DNA from: DATGXB01 sp035298905
GTDB lineage: Bacteria; Cyanobacteriota; Cyanobacteriia; Cyanobacteriales; Nostocaceae
Length of the DNA: 14,732 bases
NCBI GenBank assembly: GCA_035298905.1
Contig: DATGXQ010000182.1
Location: forward strand, 1-14,732
Reading direction: 5' to 3'
Part shown: piece by piece, positions 7,692 through 14,732 of the stretch
How the letters are laid out: each line of letters starts with the position of its first letter
How positions within the stretch are numbered: position 1 is the first letter of the stretch
Position numbers and translations under genes: made by a program
The notes under the pieces: generated by a model
Told to the model about the DNA's origin: nothing
Seen by the model: the letters and a program-made list of their open reading frames with translations, nothing else
Database searches by the model: none

Positions 7692-7742
7692 GATTCTCAA
7701 ATTCTCTCAAATTCTGAGTTCTGAATTCTGGATTCTCAATCC
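7692..7742. repeat. Degenerate 7-8 bp repeats (TTCTGAA-like)
   Basis: Units such as AAATTCTC, AGTTCTG, AATTCTG and GATTCTC succeed one another without coding potential. This looks like a decayed STRR array between the AGTCAGG array and the MITE copy. Confidence 0.5.
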
Positions 7743-7757
7743 TTACATTTATTTCTT

Positions 7758-7863
7758 ATATAGCAATCATAAATCATTTATGAACTCTAACTGTTAAGAG
7801 TTCCCTGTTAAGAGTTCCCTTCTCTCTACAAGTCAGTTCACAACTCAGATCGGATTGCTATAT
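7758..7863 (+). mobile_element. MITE-like element, copy 2 (full length, 106 bp)
   Basis: The terminal repeats are ATATAGCAATCA and GGATTGCTATAT, 11 of 12 positions complementary. It matches the reverse complement of the element at 1176-1281 along its whole length, with few substitutions. The differences lie mostly in the inner heptamer block, which here alternates GTTAAGA and GTTCCCT, two of each. The right end lies 10 bp from the stop codon of the adjacent methyltransferase, so it could form the 3' end of that transcript. Confidence 0.85.
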
Positions 7864-7872
7864 AAATGATTC

Positions 7873-8688
7873 TTACTTGATCAAAAGATTCTCAATTCGA
7901 TTAGCTATTATCTCACAATAATCTTGACGAATTTCAAAGCCAATGACTGGACGGTTTAGTTCTAAAGCCACTATAGCTGTAGTTCCTGAACCCATAAATG
8001 GATCAAGTACAATTTGATTTTGATGGGAAGAAGCTTTAATTATTCTTTGAATAACAGCAGTTGGAAACTGTGCCGGGTGTGCTGTCCGTTCTTTTGATGC
8101 TCTATCTTGTCCAGAAGTTACTTTAGGAAATTCCCAAACATCAGTCGGATTTTTACCTAAAGGATTAACTTTAATTTTACCATTTTTCTTCTGAGTTGGA
8201 TATTTAACATTTGGATCACGAATATCATCAAGATTGAAAGTATATTCATCTGGATTTTTTACATACCATAAAAATTTCTCGTTGCGAGGAGAGAAGAACT
8301 TACTACCAGCCACACCAGCACCATAATTCCACACAATTTCCTGAATTAAATAAAAAGGTATTTTATCCCACAATAAATAAGGAATAGGAATAGCTTTAGC
8401 ACGCTTTTTGATGGATAAATAGCCTAAATTTAGCCAAAATGCCCCAGTTGGTGTAGTAATTTGATAAAGTTCTTTAATCCATTTTTCACACCAGTCTAGA
8501 TACTCACTTAATGGCATTGGTTTTTCATACTCTTTACCAATGTTATATGGTGGGCTGGTAACAGTTAAATGTATCGACTCATCCGGTAAAATTCCCATAG
8601 CCTCCATACAATCAATGTGATATATCAGACAATTTGAGGCTTGAAAGTAGGGTTTACCTAAATGTTTAGCTAGATCAGCCAATTCCAT
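7873..8688 (-). CDS. Site-specific DNA methyltransferase, beta-class (N4-cytosine or N6-adenine)
   Basis: A 271-residue S-adenosylmethionine-dependent DNA methyltransferase. The catalytic motif TSPPYNIG (44-51) comes first and the SAM-binding motif DPFMGSGTT (229-237) near the C-terminus, which is the beta-class order. The SPPY form is commoner among N4-cytosine enzymes, but N6-adenine activity cannot be excluded. The region between (about 60-200) holds the presumed target recognition part; the recognition sequence cannot be read from it. HPAQFP (204-209) is the usual motif before the SAM site. No restriction endonuclease gene lies beside it: downstream is only a MITE and STRR, and upstream is divergent ribBA. 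It therefore looks like an orphan methylase or a relic of a restriction-modification system. It contains no HIP1 site, in keeping with accessory origin. Confidence 0.92.
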   Translation of the reverse strand: MELADLAKHLGKPYFQASNCLIYHIDCMEAMGILPDESIHLTVTSPPYNIGKEYEKPMPLSEYLDWCEKWIKELYQITTPTGAFWLNLGYLSIKKRAKAIPIPYLLWDKIPFYLIQEIVWNYGAGVAGSKFFSPRNEKFLWYVKNPDEYTFNLDDIRDPNVKYPTQKKNGKIKVNPLGKNPTDVWEFPKVTSGQDRASKERTAHPAQFPTAVIQRIIKASSHQNQIVLDPFMGSGTTAIVALELNRPVIGFEIRQDYCEIIANRIENLLIK

Positions 8689-8732
8689 AAGGTATTGTTT
8701 TGCGCGTGTTTTGCGTCTAGATTATGACACTT

Positions 8733-8762
8733 ATAGTATTTATGAACTATCTGGTTTGTCAA
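8733..8762 (-). promoter_or_regulatory. Probable sigma-70-type promoter of the methyltransferase gene
   Basis: On the minus strand a perfect TTGACA (8762-8757) is followed, after 18 nt, by TACTAT (8738-8733), 4 of 6 matches to the -10 consensus. The predicted leader would be about 40 nt. It lies in the divergent gap shared with ribBA. Confidence 0.45.
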
Positions 8763-8869
8763 ACAGAAAAAAATAACTATTCTTTGCAATATCTAATTCA
8801 GGTAAACAGGTTACAATTGAAAGTAACTTTTTGGTAAAAAAAATTTACGTTGGTAGCTGGGAATTTTCT

Positions 8870-10543
8870 GTGTCAAAGCCTAAGACTAGCCATGCCCTGG
8901 AATTTGATTCGATCGATGCCGGTTTAGCAGATTTAAAAGCCGGTCGCGTCATTGTGGTGGTAGATGACGAAAATAGAGAAAATGAGGGTGACTTGATTTG
9001 TGCTGCCCAATTCGCCACCCCAGACATGATCAATTTTATGGCAGTGGAGGCCAGGGGGTTAATTTGTCTAGCGATGAGTGGCGATCGCTTGGATGAGTTA
9101 GACTTACCTCTAATGGTCAGCAACATCACAGACCCCAACCAGACTGCCTTCACTGTCAGTATTGATGCTTCTCCCCATTTGGGTGTCAGCACGGGTATTT
9201 CTGCTGAAGACCGCGCTCGGACGATTCAAGTAGCTCTTAATCCTGCCACTAAGCCTACTGATTTACGTAGACCTGGGCATATTTTCCCGATACGGGCTAA
9301 GGATGGGGGGGTACTGAAGCGAGCCGGACATACAGAAGCGGCTGTAGATTTATCCCGACTTGCTGGTTTATACCCTGCGGGTGTAATTTGTGAAATTCAA
9401 AACCCTGATGGTTCTATGGCGCGGTTGCCTCAATTATTTGAGTATGCTAGAACACATCAGTTAAAAATTATTAGTATTGCTGATTTAATTAGTTATCGTT
9501 TACAACACGATCGCCTAATTATCCGCGAAAGTATTGCAGAACTCCCCACCCAGTTCGGCCAGTTCCGCATTTACGCTTACCGTCACACCTTAGATAATTC
9601 TGAACATGTGGCGATCGTTAAAGGTGATCCTTCTTCATTCCAAGACGAAGCGGTAATGGTGCGGATGCACTCGGAATGCTTAACCGGCGACGCTTTAGGC
9701 TCATTACGTTGTGACTGTCGGATGCAGTTGCAAGCAGCCCTAAAAATGATTGAAAATGCTGGTCAAGGTGTAGTAGTATACCTGCGGCAAGAAGGGCGGG
9801 GCATTGGTTTAATTAATAAACTCAAAGCCTACTCTTTACAGGATATGGGGCTAGATACTGTAGAAGCCAACGAGCGCTTAGGCTTTCCGGCTGACCTGCG
9901 CGACTACGGCATGGGAGCGCAAATGTTAATGGATTTGGGTGTTAAAAAAATACGCCTAATTACTAATAACCCCCGTAAGATTGCTGGTGTGAAGGGTTAT
10001 GGCTTGGAAGTGGTGGATAGAGTACCGCTATTAATCGAAGCCAATGATTATAATTCTTACTACCTAGCGACAAAAGCGAAAAAGTTAGGTCACATGCTGT
10101 TACAGACATACCTGTTAACAGTAGCGCTACATTGGCAAGATGACCCGCAATCAATTACAAAACGCTATGAACGGTTAGAGAAAATCCGTCATTTAGCCAG
10201 AAGCCATGATTTATTGTTGCAGGAAGAAGCGCGACCTTTAGGGATAGCGTTGTTTGATCAACCTTCCTTAACAGTACATTTGGGTTTTGATCAGCCAAAA
10301 GTCGCTGCTAGTGATTGGTATCAGCAAAGCGGACATCCTTATTTACAAGCTATCTGCCAAATTTTAGATCAGTTAGTTGCTTCTCCCTACGTACAGAAAC
10401 TTGAGTTTTTGATTTCTAATGGTAGTGACCCCTTAACTAACTTACAAGTGCAGCTAGATAGGCAAATGTTTGGTACTGATGTATTGCCTTCGGAAATAGG
10501 CGATCGCTTGGAAACCCAAAAGATTTATAGTTTCAGTAAATAG
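8870..10543 (+). CDS. ribBA: Bifunctional RibBA: DHBP synthase / GTP cyclohydrolase II, with C-terminal extension
   Basis: A 557-residue bifunctional enzyme feeding both branches of riboflavin synthesis. The RibB domain (about 11-207) makes 3,4-dihydroxy-2-butanone 4-phosphate from ribulose 5-phosphate; it shows the acidic loop DDENRENEGD (32-41) and RAGHTEA (151-157). The RibA domain (about 213-405) opens GTP; it shows the zinc cysteines C270, C281 and C283 in HSECLTGDALGSLRCDC, then RQEGRGIGL (306-314) and the arginine region LRDYGMGAQ. Residues from about 410 to 557 form an extra segment beyond the usual end near 400, as I recall from cyanobacterial RibBA proteins; its role is unknown. The frame opens at a TTG (8831), but the similarity-like part begins after GTG 8870, which I chose; neither has a good ribosome binding site. 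No FMN riboswitch is visible upstream. A strong terminator follows. Confidence 0.95.
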   Translation: MSKPKTSHALEFDSIDAGLADLKAGRVIVVVDDENRENEGDLICAAQFATPDMINFMAVEARGLICLAMSGDRLDELDLPLMVSNITDPNQTAFTVSIDASPHLGVSTGISAEDRARTIQVALNPATKPTDLRRPGHIFPIRAKDGGVLKRAGHTEAAVDLSRLAGLYPAGVICEIQNPDGSMARLPQLFEYARTHQLKIISIADLISYRLQHDRLIIRESIAELPTQFGQFRIYAYRHTLDNSEHVAIVKGDPSSFQDEAVMVRMHSECLTGDALGSLRCDCRMQLQAALKMIENAGQGVVVYLRQEGRGIGLINKLKAYSLQDMGLDTVEANERLGFPADLRDYGMGAQMLMDLGVKKIRLITNNPRKIAGVKGYGLEVVDRVPLLIEANDYNSYYLATKAKKLGHMLLQTYLLTVALHWQDDPQSITKRYERLEKIRHLARSHDLLLQEEARPLGIALFDQPSLTVHLGFDQPKVAASDWYQQSGHPYLQAICQILDQLVASPYVQKLEFLISNGSDPLTNLQVQLDRQMFGTDVLPSEIGDRLETQKIYSFSK

Positions 10544-10597
10544 CATTTTTCAAGCATTTCCTGACTAATTAAACATATATAGAATTATAGACATATC

Positions 10598-10630
10598 TAG
10601 CTCTAGTTGCTTGACTAGAGCTATTTATTT
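10598..10630 (+). terminator. Hairpin terminator after ribBA
   Basis: TAGCTCTAGT (10598-10607) and ACTAGAGCTA (10614-10623) form a perfect 10-bp stem with a 6-nt loop. A T-rich tail TTTATTTGTG follows. It lies about 55 bp past the ribBA stop and separates it from the ATPase gene. Confidence 0.75.
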
Positions 10631-10789
10631 GTGATTTTTGTATGCTTAAGTAACCTCCACAAAAAAATAAATTAATAGTTAAGCCAATTTGCCGTAAACT
10701 AAGTATTATTCCAGTGCATCCCGCGTATAAGTTTTACTATTTATTACAATTTGTGGGGGAAATGCAGATAACCCATTAAAATTAGACTC

Positions 10790-12100
10790 ATGCTTGTAGA
10801 ATTTAGCGTAGAAAATTACCGTTCCTTTCAGGAAAAACAAACATTCAGCATGGTAGCTTCTGACGATGAAACCATGTTGGAACATAATACTTTCCCGATG
10901 TCTAATACTAATGATCTACGCTTACTAAAAAGTGCTGCAATTTACGGGCCAAATGCTTCGGGTAAAAGTAATTTAATCAAAGCTATGCAAACTTTGAGGA
11001 GACTGGTAACTAACTCAGCAAGCAGAATGCAAACTGGTGATAAATTACCAATTGAACCCTTTAGATTAAATTCTGAATCAGCGCAAAAACCGACGACTTT
11101 TGAAGTAATTTTTATTCATGAAGGTACTCGCTATGAATATGGAGTTTCTTTCAATCAAGAGCGAATTTATGAAGAATGGTTAATTGCATATCCAAACGAA
11201 GTCAAGGAAAATTGGTTTTCACGTCAATATATTCCTAATGACCCAAGATTTGAATCTGAAGCAGGATATAAGTGGTCTTTTCCAAAATTGAAAGGAGAAA
11301 AAAAACGTATTCAAAAATTAGTGCGTCCTAATTCCTTATTTTTATCTCATGCTGCACAAAATAATCATCCGCAGATTACACCAATATTTGAATATTTTTT
11401 TGATAAAATAAATATTATTAATTCTAGCCAAACTCGTTTTGGAGAATTTGGTTTTAGTATAAATATGTGTGAAGATAATATTAAGTTTCGTGAGCAGGTC
11501 GTTAATTTGCTCAATCAGGCTGATATTGGAATTTCAGATATAAGATTCGAGAGTAGACCATTAACTAAAACTACACGAAATCTTTTGAAATATTGGCTTA
11601 GTCAAGAATTTGAACATCAGGAAATAGAAGATAGTATTGAAATTGATGAAATAACTAGAGTCAGTATTATTACTATACACAAAATGAATGATTCTAATAG
11701 TGCAGTAGAATTTGATATGGATGATGAATCTAATGGTACAAGTCGTTTATTTTCTATAGCAGGTTATTGGTTATATGTCTTACAAAATGGAGAAGTTTTA
11801 ATAGTCGACGAACTAGAAAGTAGTCTACACCCAGAACTTTCTAAAGCATTAGTAAAAATGTTTAATGATCCAGAAGTGAATAAAAATAATGCTCAATTAA
11901 TATTTGCTACCCATGACACTACACTTTTAGATGAGGAGATATTGCGACCTGATCAAATTTGGCTTACCGATAAAGACAATAGTATGACTAAGCTATATTC
12001 TTTACTAGATTTTCGAGTTCGTGAAGATGAATCACTGCAAAAAGGTTATTTATCAGGACGTTATGGTGCTATTCCTTATATCAAAAGATTAACTATTTAA
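10790..12100 (+). CDS. RloA/AbiLi-like AAA (ABC-type) ATPase, probable phage-defence sensor
   Basis: A 436-residue ATPase of the AAA_15/AAA_21 group, which resembles SMC and ABC heads. It begins with the family hallmark FSVENYRSF (5-13). Walker A is GPNASGKS (53-60), a signature-like SNGTSRLF lies at about 314-321, Walker B is VLIVDE (336-341), then a D-loop-like SSLHP (344-348) and the switch histidine H375 in ATHD. The C-terminus has LSGRYGAIP (421-429), common in RloA-type proteins. The middle part (about 90-300) is family-variable. The gene is followed 4 bp later by an RloB gene, the arrangement of the Lactococcus AbiL pair and of rloA-rloB in some type I restriction loci. By analogy with related ATPase plus TOPRIM systems such as PARIS, the ATPase probably senses infection and controls its partner; that is inference. 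It is AT-rich, lacks HIP1 sites and was probably acquired. Confidence 0.88.
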   Translation: MLVEFSVENYRSFQEKQTFSMVASDDETMLEHNTFPMSNTNDLRLLKSAAIYGPNASGKSNLIKAMQTLRRLVTNSASRMQTGDKLPIEPFRLNSESAQKPTTFEVIFIHEGTRYEYGVSFNQERIYEEWLIAYPNEVKENWFSRQYIPNDPRFESEAGYKWSFPKLKGEKKRIQKLVRPNSLFLSHAAQNNHPQITPIFEYFFDKINIINSSQTRFGEFGFSINMCEDNIKFREQVVNLLNQADIGISDIRFESRPLTKTTRNLLKYWLSQEFEHQEIEDSIEIDEITRVSIITIHKMNDSNSAVEFDMDDESNGTSRLFSIAGYWLYVLQNGEVLIVDELESSLHPELSKALVKMFNDPEVNKNNAQLIFATHDTTLLDEEILRPDQIWLTDKDNSMTKLYSLLDFRVREDESLQKGYLSGRYGAIPYIKRLTI

Positions 12101-12104
12101 AAAT

Positions 12105-12779
12105 ATGCCAAGGGACAATTCTAGACAGGGTAAATCTATCAATAACCTAAGACGCACTACGAGACATATAGAATCAAGGGGTAATTATTTAATTATAGTT
12201 GAAGGGATAACAGAAAAAAAATATTTTGAATGCTTAAAAGATGATTTAAAAATTAAATCTATTGATATTAGAATTTTTTCTGCTGATGGTGGTGATCCTT
12301 TAGAAATAATCGAATACACTTATAATTTATATCAAGATTTTCTCAAAAAGAGAGAAAAAGGTGCAGTAAAATTAAATAAAGTATTTTGTGTATTTGATGA
12401 TGATAAGAAACCTGAGAAATATAAAGCCGCACTCAACAAAGCTAAAAAATATGATTTTACAGCTATAACATCTATTCCTTGTTTTGAATTTTGGTTTTTA
12501 CTTCACTATTGTTATACTACTGGTTGCTTCGTAAGTTATGATGATTTGAGACCGAAATTAGAAACAGAAATGAGAAAAGCGGGTATTCTCAAAAAAGATG
12601 AAGCTTATAGTAAAAGTGATGTTGAACTCTATACCAAACTGAAACCCAACCAAGACAATGCAATAAATAACGCTACAAAATTAGCAGAAAAACACCCTAA
12701 TGAAGATGGATGTACAAACCCATCAACAAAAGTACATCTTTTAGTGAAAGAACTACAAAATCAAAAAGACTTTAAGTAA
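12105..12779 (+). CDS. RloB-family protein, putative TOPRIM-like nuclease effector
   Basis: A 224-residue RloB-family protein (AbiLii-like). After a basic N-terminus (about 1-24), LIIVEGITEKKYF (29-41) gives the conserved E33 and E37, and VFCVFDDD (93-100) gives an acidic cluster after a hydrophobic strand. E followed by DxD is the TOPRIM metal-binding layout, so a nuclease role is plausible. PCFEFWFLLHY (125-135) and NPSTKVHLLV (205-214) are further family-type motifs. It starts 4 bp after the ATPase stop with no separate promoter space, so the two are surely cotranscribed and probably translationally coupled. In AbiL-like systems the pair aborts phage infection; in PARIS a different TOPRIM partner (AriB) cleaves host tRNA. 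The actual target here is unknown. It is very AT-rich and HIP1-free, unlike eno or argC. It converges with the amidase across 19 bp, with no terminator seen. Confidence 0.85.
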   Translation: MPRDNSRQGKSINNLRRTTRHIESRGNYLIIVEGITEKKYFECLKDDLKIKSIDIRIFSADGGDPLEIIEYTYNLYQDFLKKREKGAVKLNKVFCVFDDDKKPEKYKAALNKAKKYDFTAITSIPCFEFWFLLHYCYTTGCFVSYDDLRPKLETEMRKAGILKKDEAYSKSDVELYTKLKPNQDNAINNATKLAEKHPNEDGCTNPSTKVHLLVKELQNQKDFK

Positions 12780-12798
12780 CTTCATATAAATAATCCTA

Positions 12799-13812
12799 CT
12801 ATTCATAATTTACTGCATTCATGATTTTTAACTGGCGGAAAGAATGCAGGATATTAATAAATTTATTAAAATCAAAACTTTTTGGGTCTGCGCGTTGTCC
12901 TGACCTATCGACTGCGCGGTGGGTGGTGATTCTTTCATCGGGAACTTGACTTTGAGCGATTAACCAAGCTAGTGAATTATATTGTTCTTCAGTGTAACCG
13001 CTATGATCAGCAGGTGAGTTGTCCCCTCTTCCGTCTGGGGGTGTTTCTAAAGAGACGTGATAGGCAAAATTATTTACAGATGGGGGTAAACTGGGGTTAG
13101 TTTGTACCGCTTCAACTCCGTTCACACCTTCAAAGACGGAGTTTCCTGCACCAAAAGCGCGTTTATCTGGAGGGACGAGATAAACTACTGTACCATCTAA
13201 TTTAATTATGGCGTGATAACTGGCTTGGACGTTTTCATCTTCGTGGGGTGTTTGGAAGAAGTTAATCGCACTAGAAGCGGAATAAGCGGTTTCGTGTAAA
13301 ACGATAATCGGTGGGTTATTTAAAGGTGTACCATTAGAATCGAATGCAAAGCGATCGCCATAATTTGTAGGATTGACCGCAGCAACTTCTAAATTAGGTC
13401 TATACTTAGCAAAAGCCGCAGTTGTGACAAAGTATCTAGCAGCAACTTGATTTCGCTTCTTATTTCGCTTGACTGGATTTTTAGCAACTTGATTTTGTTT
13501 GATTGGCTTTTGCTGGATAGGTTGTTGACTGGTTTGATTTGCTTTAACTGAATTTTGGTTAACAGGAGTTTGACTAAATTCTGACTTTGGTAAATCTTTT
13601 GGCTGACTTGCTGTTGCTTTTGCGGGTTCTATAGTTTTAGCTGACTGTAATAATGCTTGTGGATACTGGCTTTCAACTGATGGTGTTGTATTGGGAGTAG
13701 TAGCAATATTATCTTGTGGTTTTCTTGCGCTACCTAAAACCAGCGTTAATACTAGCGCAGATAACGTCAGAAAAATTAGCATTGTTCTGGTAGCCCAGTC
13801 TCGAAAATTCAT
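12799..13812 (-). CDS. N-acetylmuramoyl-L-alanine amidase (Amidase_2 family), membrane-anchored or secreted
   Basis: A 337-residue cell-wall hydrolase that would cleave the amide bond between MurNAc and the stem peptide. Residues 11-27 form one hydrophobic segment, either an uncleaved anchor or a signal peptide. Residues about 30-125 form a low-complexity linker rich in Q, K, N, P and T and ending in a basic stretch (KRNKKR, 115-120), suited to spanning the wall. The catalytic domain (about 160-325) shows VLHET with H173, SYHAII with H200, THRAVDR with H298, and RADPKSFDF with D309. H173, H298 and D309 are the expected zinc ligands. This is the Amidase_2/PGRP type, not the Amidase_3 type of AmiC proteins used for septal junctions in Nostoc. 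It contains a HIP1 site. A role in wall turnover is likely; a role as lytic defence is not suggested. Confidence 0.9.
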   Translation of the reverse strand: MNFRDWATRTMLIFLTLSALVLTLVLGSARKPQDNIATTPNTTPSVESQYPQALLQSAKTIEPAKATASQPKDLPKSEFSQTPVNQNSVKANQTSQQPIQQKPIKQNQVAKNPVKRNKKRNQVAARYFVTTAAFAKYRPNLEVAAVNPTNYGDRFAFDSNGTPLNNPPIIVLHETAYSASSAINFFQTPHEDENVQASYHAIIKLDGTVVYLVPPDKRAFGAGNSVFEGVNGVEAVQTNPSLPPSVNNFAYHVSLETPPDGRGDNSPADHSGYTEEQYNSLAWLIAQSQVPDERITTHRAVDRSGQRADPKSFDFNKFINILHSFRQLKIMNAVNYE

Positions 13813-14132
13813 ATAAATTTATATACCAGTAAGATTGAATAGGTTTAATATTAATATCTTAATTAAAAAGAAAATAGAATAGTGTGATACCGAATTTACA
13901 TTACATAAGTTTTTCTACCCTTTTTTCTGTCTATAGTTATATTTTTGATATATTACATTCACTTTAGATTTATTGACTATATACCCGACTTCTCGAAGAA
14001 GTCGGGGATCTGAATCCAGTATATTTTATCTTTCGGGCTTTAGGTAATTTGCGTAGAACTGCCCAACCAAAATTAATACTATTATATCAAAAGCATAGAT
14101 AATACAAAGATAACTTCATTTAAAACTGAAAG
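13813..14132. other. Divergent intergenic region between the amidase and the C5-methyltransferase
   Basis: These 320 bp are AT-rich and contain no credible gene. The one clear structure is the palindromic repeat at 13984-14006. Promoters for the two divergent genes must lie here but are not distinct. Confidence 0.5.
13984..14006. repeat. Palindromic repeat CCCGACTTCT-cga-AGAAGTCGGG
   Basis: Two perfect 10-bp arms flank a 3-nt loop. Very similar GACTTCTT/AAGAAGTC hairpins are, as I recall, scattered through Nostoc genomes, so this is probably a dispersed extragenic palindrome. It lies between divergent genes, so it does not terminate either of them. Confidence 0.7.
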
Positions 14133-14732
14133 ATGCTCAATGGTAAAGTAATATCTATTTCTCTATTCACAGGTGCTTTTGGTCTGGATTTAGGTCTAGA
14201 ACAAGCAGGATTTCATACAGTCAGTGTAGTGGAAAAAGACCGTGATGCTGTAAAAACAATTGCTTTAAATCGTCCATTACTTCAAGAAAGTGCTATCCCT
14301 AGAGAAATAGAACATGTTAGTTCTCAACAATTACTAGAAGAAGGGGGAAGAGTTTTAAAGTTAGGTCGTGCTTTACAACCTGGTGAAGTCGATTTAGTTA
14401 CAGGTGGTCCCCCTTGTCAGCCATTTAGTACAGCCGGAAAAAGAGGTTCAGTGATGGACCCTCGCGGAAGTTTATTTATGGACTTTATTCGTATTGTAAA
14501 AGAAGTCCAACCCCGTTTTTTCTTAATGGAAAATGTTAAAGGGTTACTTTCTGCACCTTTGCGTCATCGACCAATTAATCAAAGGGGTAAAAATTTTCCA
14601 CCTTTAGACACTGATGAAATGGCTGGCGCTGCTTTAAAAGTAGTTTTATCAGAAATGCAAGAACTAGGTTATAGTGTGGTTTATAATCTTTTGGAAGCAG
14701 CAGATTATGGTGTTCCGCAAAATCGAGAACGT
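14133..14732 (+). CDS. DNA (cytosine-5-)-methyltransferase, N-terminal part (partial at window edge)
   Basis: The first 200 codons of a C5-cytosine DNA methyltransferase run off the right end of the window. Motif I, SLFTGAFGLDLGLEQAG (10-26), binds S-adenosylmethionine. Motif IV, GGPPCQPFS, carries the catalytic nucleophile C95. Motif VI appears as LMENVKG, and motif VIII begins at the end in VPQNRER. An insertion between motifs VI and VIII (about residues 145-170) mentions no known domain. The target recognition domain lies outside the window, so specificity cannot be judged. The start is the ATG at 14133; MLNGKVISISLFTG fits the family start, though no clear ribosome binding site precedes it. 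Whether a restriction enzyme follows cannot be seen. It is the second methylase in the window. Confidence 0.93.
   Translation, partial: MLNGKVISISLFTGAFGLDLGLEQAGFHTVSVVEKDRDAVKTIALNRPLLQESAIPREIEHVSSQQLLEEGGRVLKLGRALQPGEVDLVTGGPPCQPFSTAGKRGSVMDPRGSLFMDFIRIVKEVQPRFFLMENVKGLLSAPLRHRPINQRGKNFPPLDTDEMAGAALKVVLSEMQELGYSVVYNLLEAADYGVPQNRER

Noticed and set aside
8689..8869. FMN riboswitch before ribBA
   Set aside because: I looked for the conserved RFN core elements (AGGG, GGTGAAATTC-like) and saw none in this gap.
8831..8869. Upstream TTG start for ribBA, adding 13 residues
   Set aside because: The extra residues do not look like part of the RibB domain and no ribosome binding site precedes the TTG; the GTG at 8870 is preferred, though neither start is proven.
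10761..10778. Five-codon leader peptide (MQITH) before the ATPase gene
   Set aside because: It follows a G-rich stretch but only 2 nt away, too close for normal initiation, and has no regulatory codon pattern.

Overview
The window looks like chromosomal DNA of a filamentous, probably heterocyst-forming cyanobacterium of the Nostoc/Anabaena type. The signs are ten copies of the HIP1 octamer GCGATCGC (starting at 1541, 1565, 2882, 5028, 5977, 6752, 6786, 9081, 10500 and 13351), several arrays of 7-8 bp tandem repeats (STRR) between genes, a PEP-CTERM protein, and housekeeping proteins of cyanobacterial type such as a RibBA with a long C-terminal extension. The species assignment is inference; the features themselves are read from the sequence.

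Layout. Positions 1-1104 (minus) hold the N-terminal 368 residues of the disaggregase ClpB, cut by the window edge. A 487-bp intergenic region follows, with STRR and copy 1 of a 106-bp MITE-like element. Next are a nickel-type glyoxalase I (1592-2026, minus), an octamer repeat block, and an exported LolA-like protein (2237-3082, minus). A 650-bp AT-rich divergent region carries a shortened MITE copy and a palindrome, followed by a PEP-CTERM protein (3730-4455) with its own terminator. Enolase (4734-6023) converges on argC (6122-7180, minus) across a short gap made of two inverted heptamer arrays. The 7181-7872 stretch is a repeat-rich scar with a probable broken helix-turn-helix gene, a nine-unit heptamer array and a full MITE copy. 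It borders an apparently orphan SPPY-type DNA methyltransferase (7873-8688, minus), divergent from ribBA (8870-10543).

The most interesting part is 10790-12779: an AAA/ABC-type ATPase (RloA/AbiLi-like) followed 4 bp later by an RloB-family protein (AbiLii-like) with a TOPRIM-like acidic layout. This is very likely a two-gene anti-phage module. It has no HIP1 site and is visibly AT-rich, which suggests acquisition. A secreted or membrane-anchored peptidoglycan amidase (12799-13812, minus) and the first 200 codons of a cytosine-C5 DNA methyltransferase (14133-14732, running off the end) complete the window.

The genes do not form one pathway. Housekeeping genes (clpB, gloA, eno, argC, ribBA) alternate with accessory DNA (two methyltransferases, the RloA/RloB pair, MITEs and STRR), as is typical of a plastic Nostoc chromosome. 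No tRNA, rRNA, CRISPR array or riboswitch was found.
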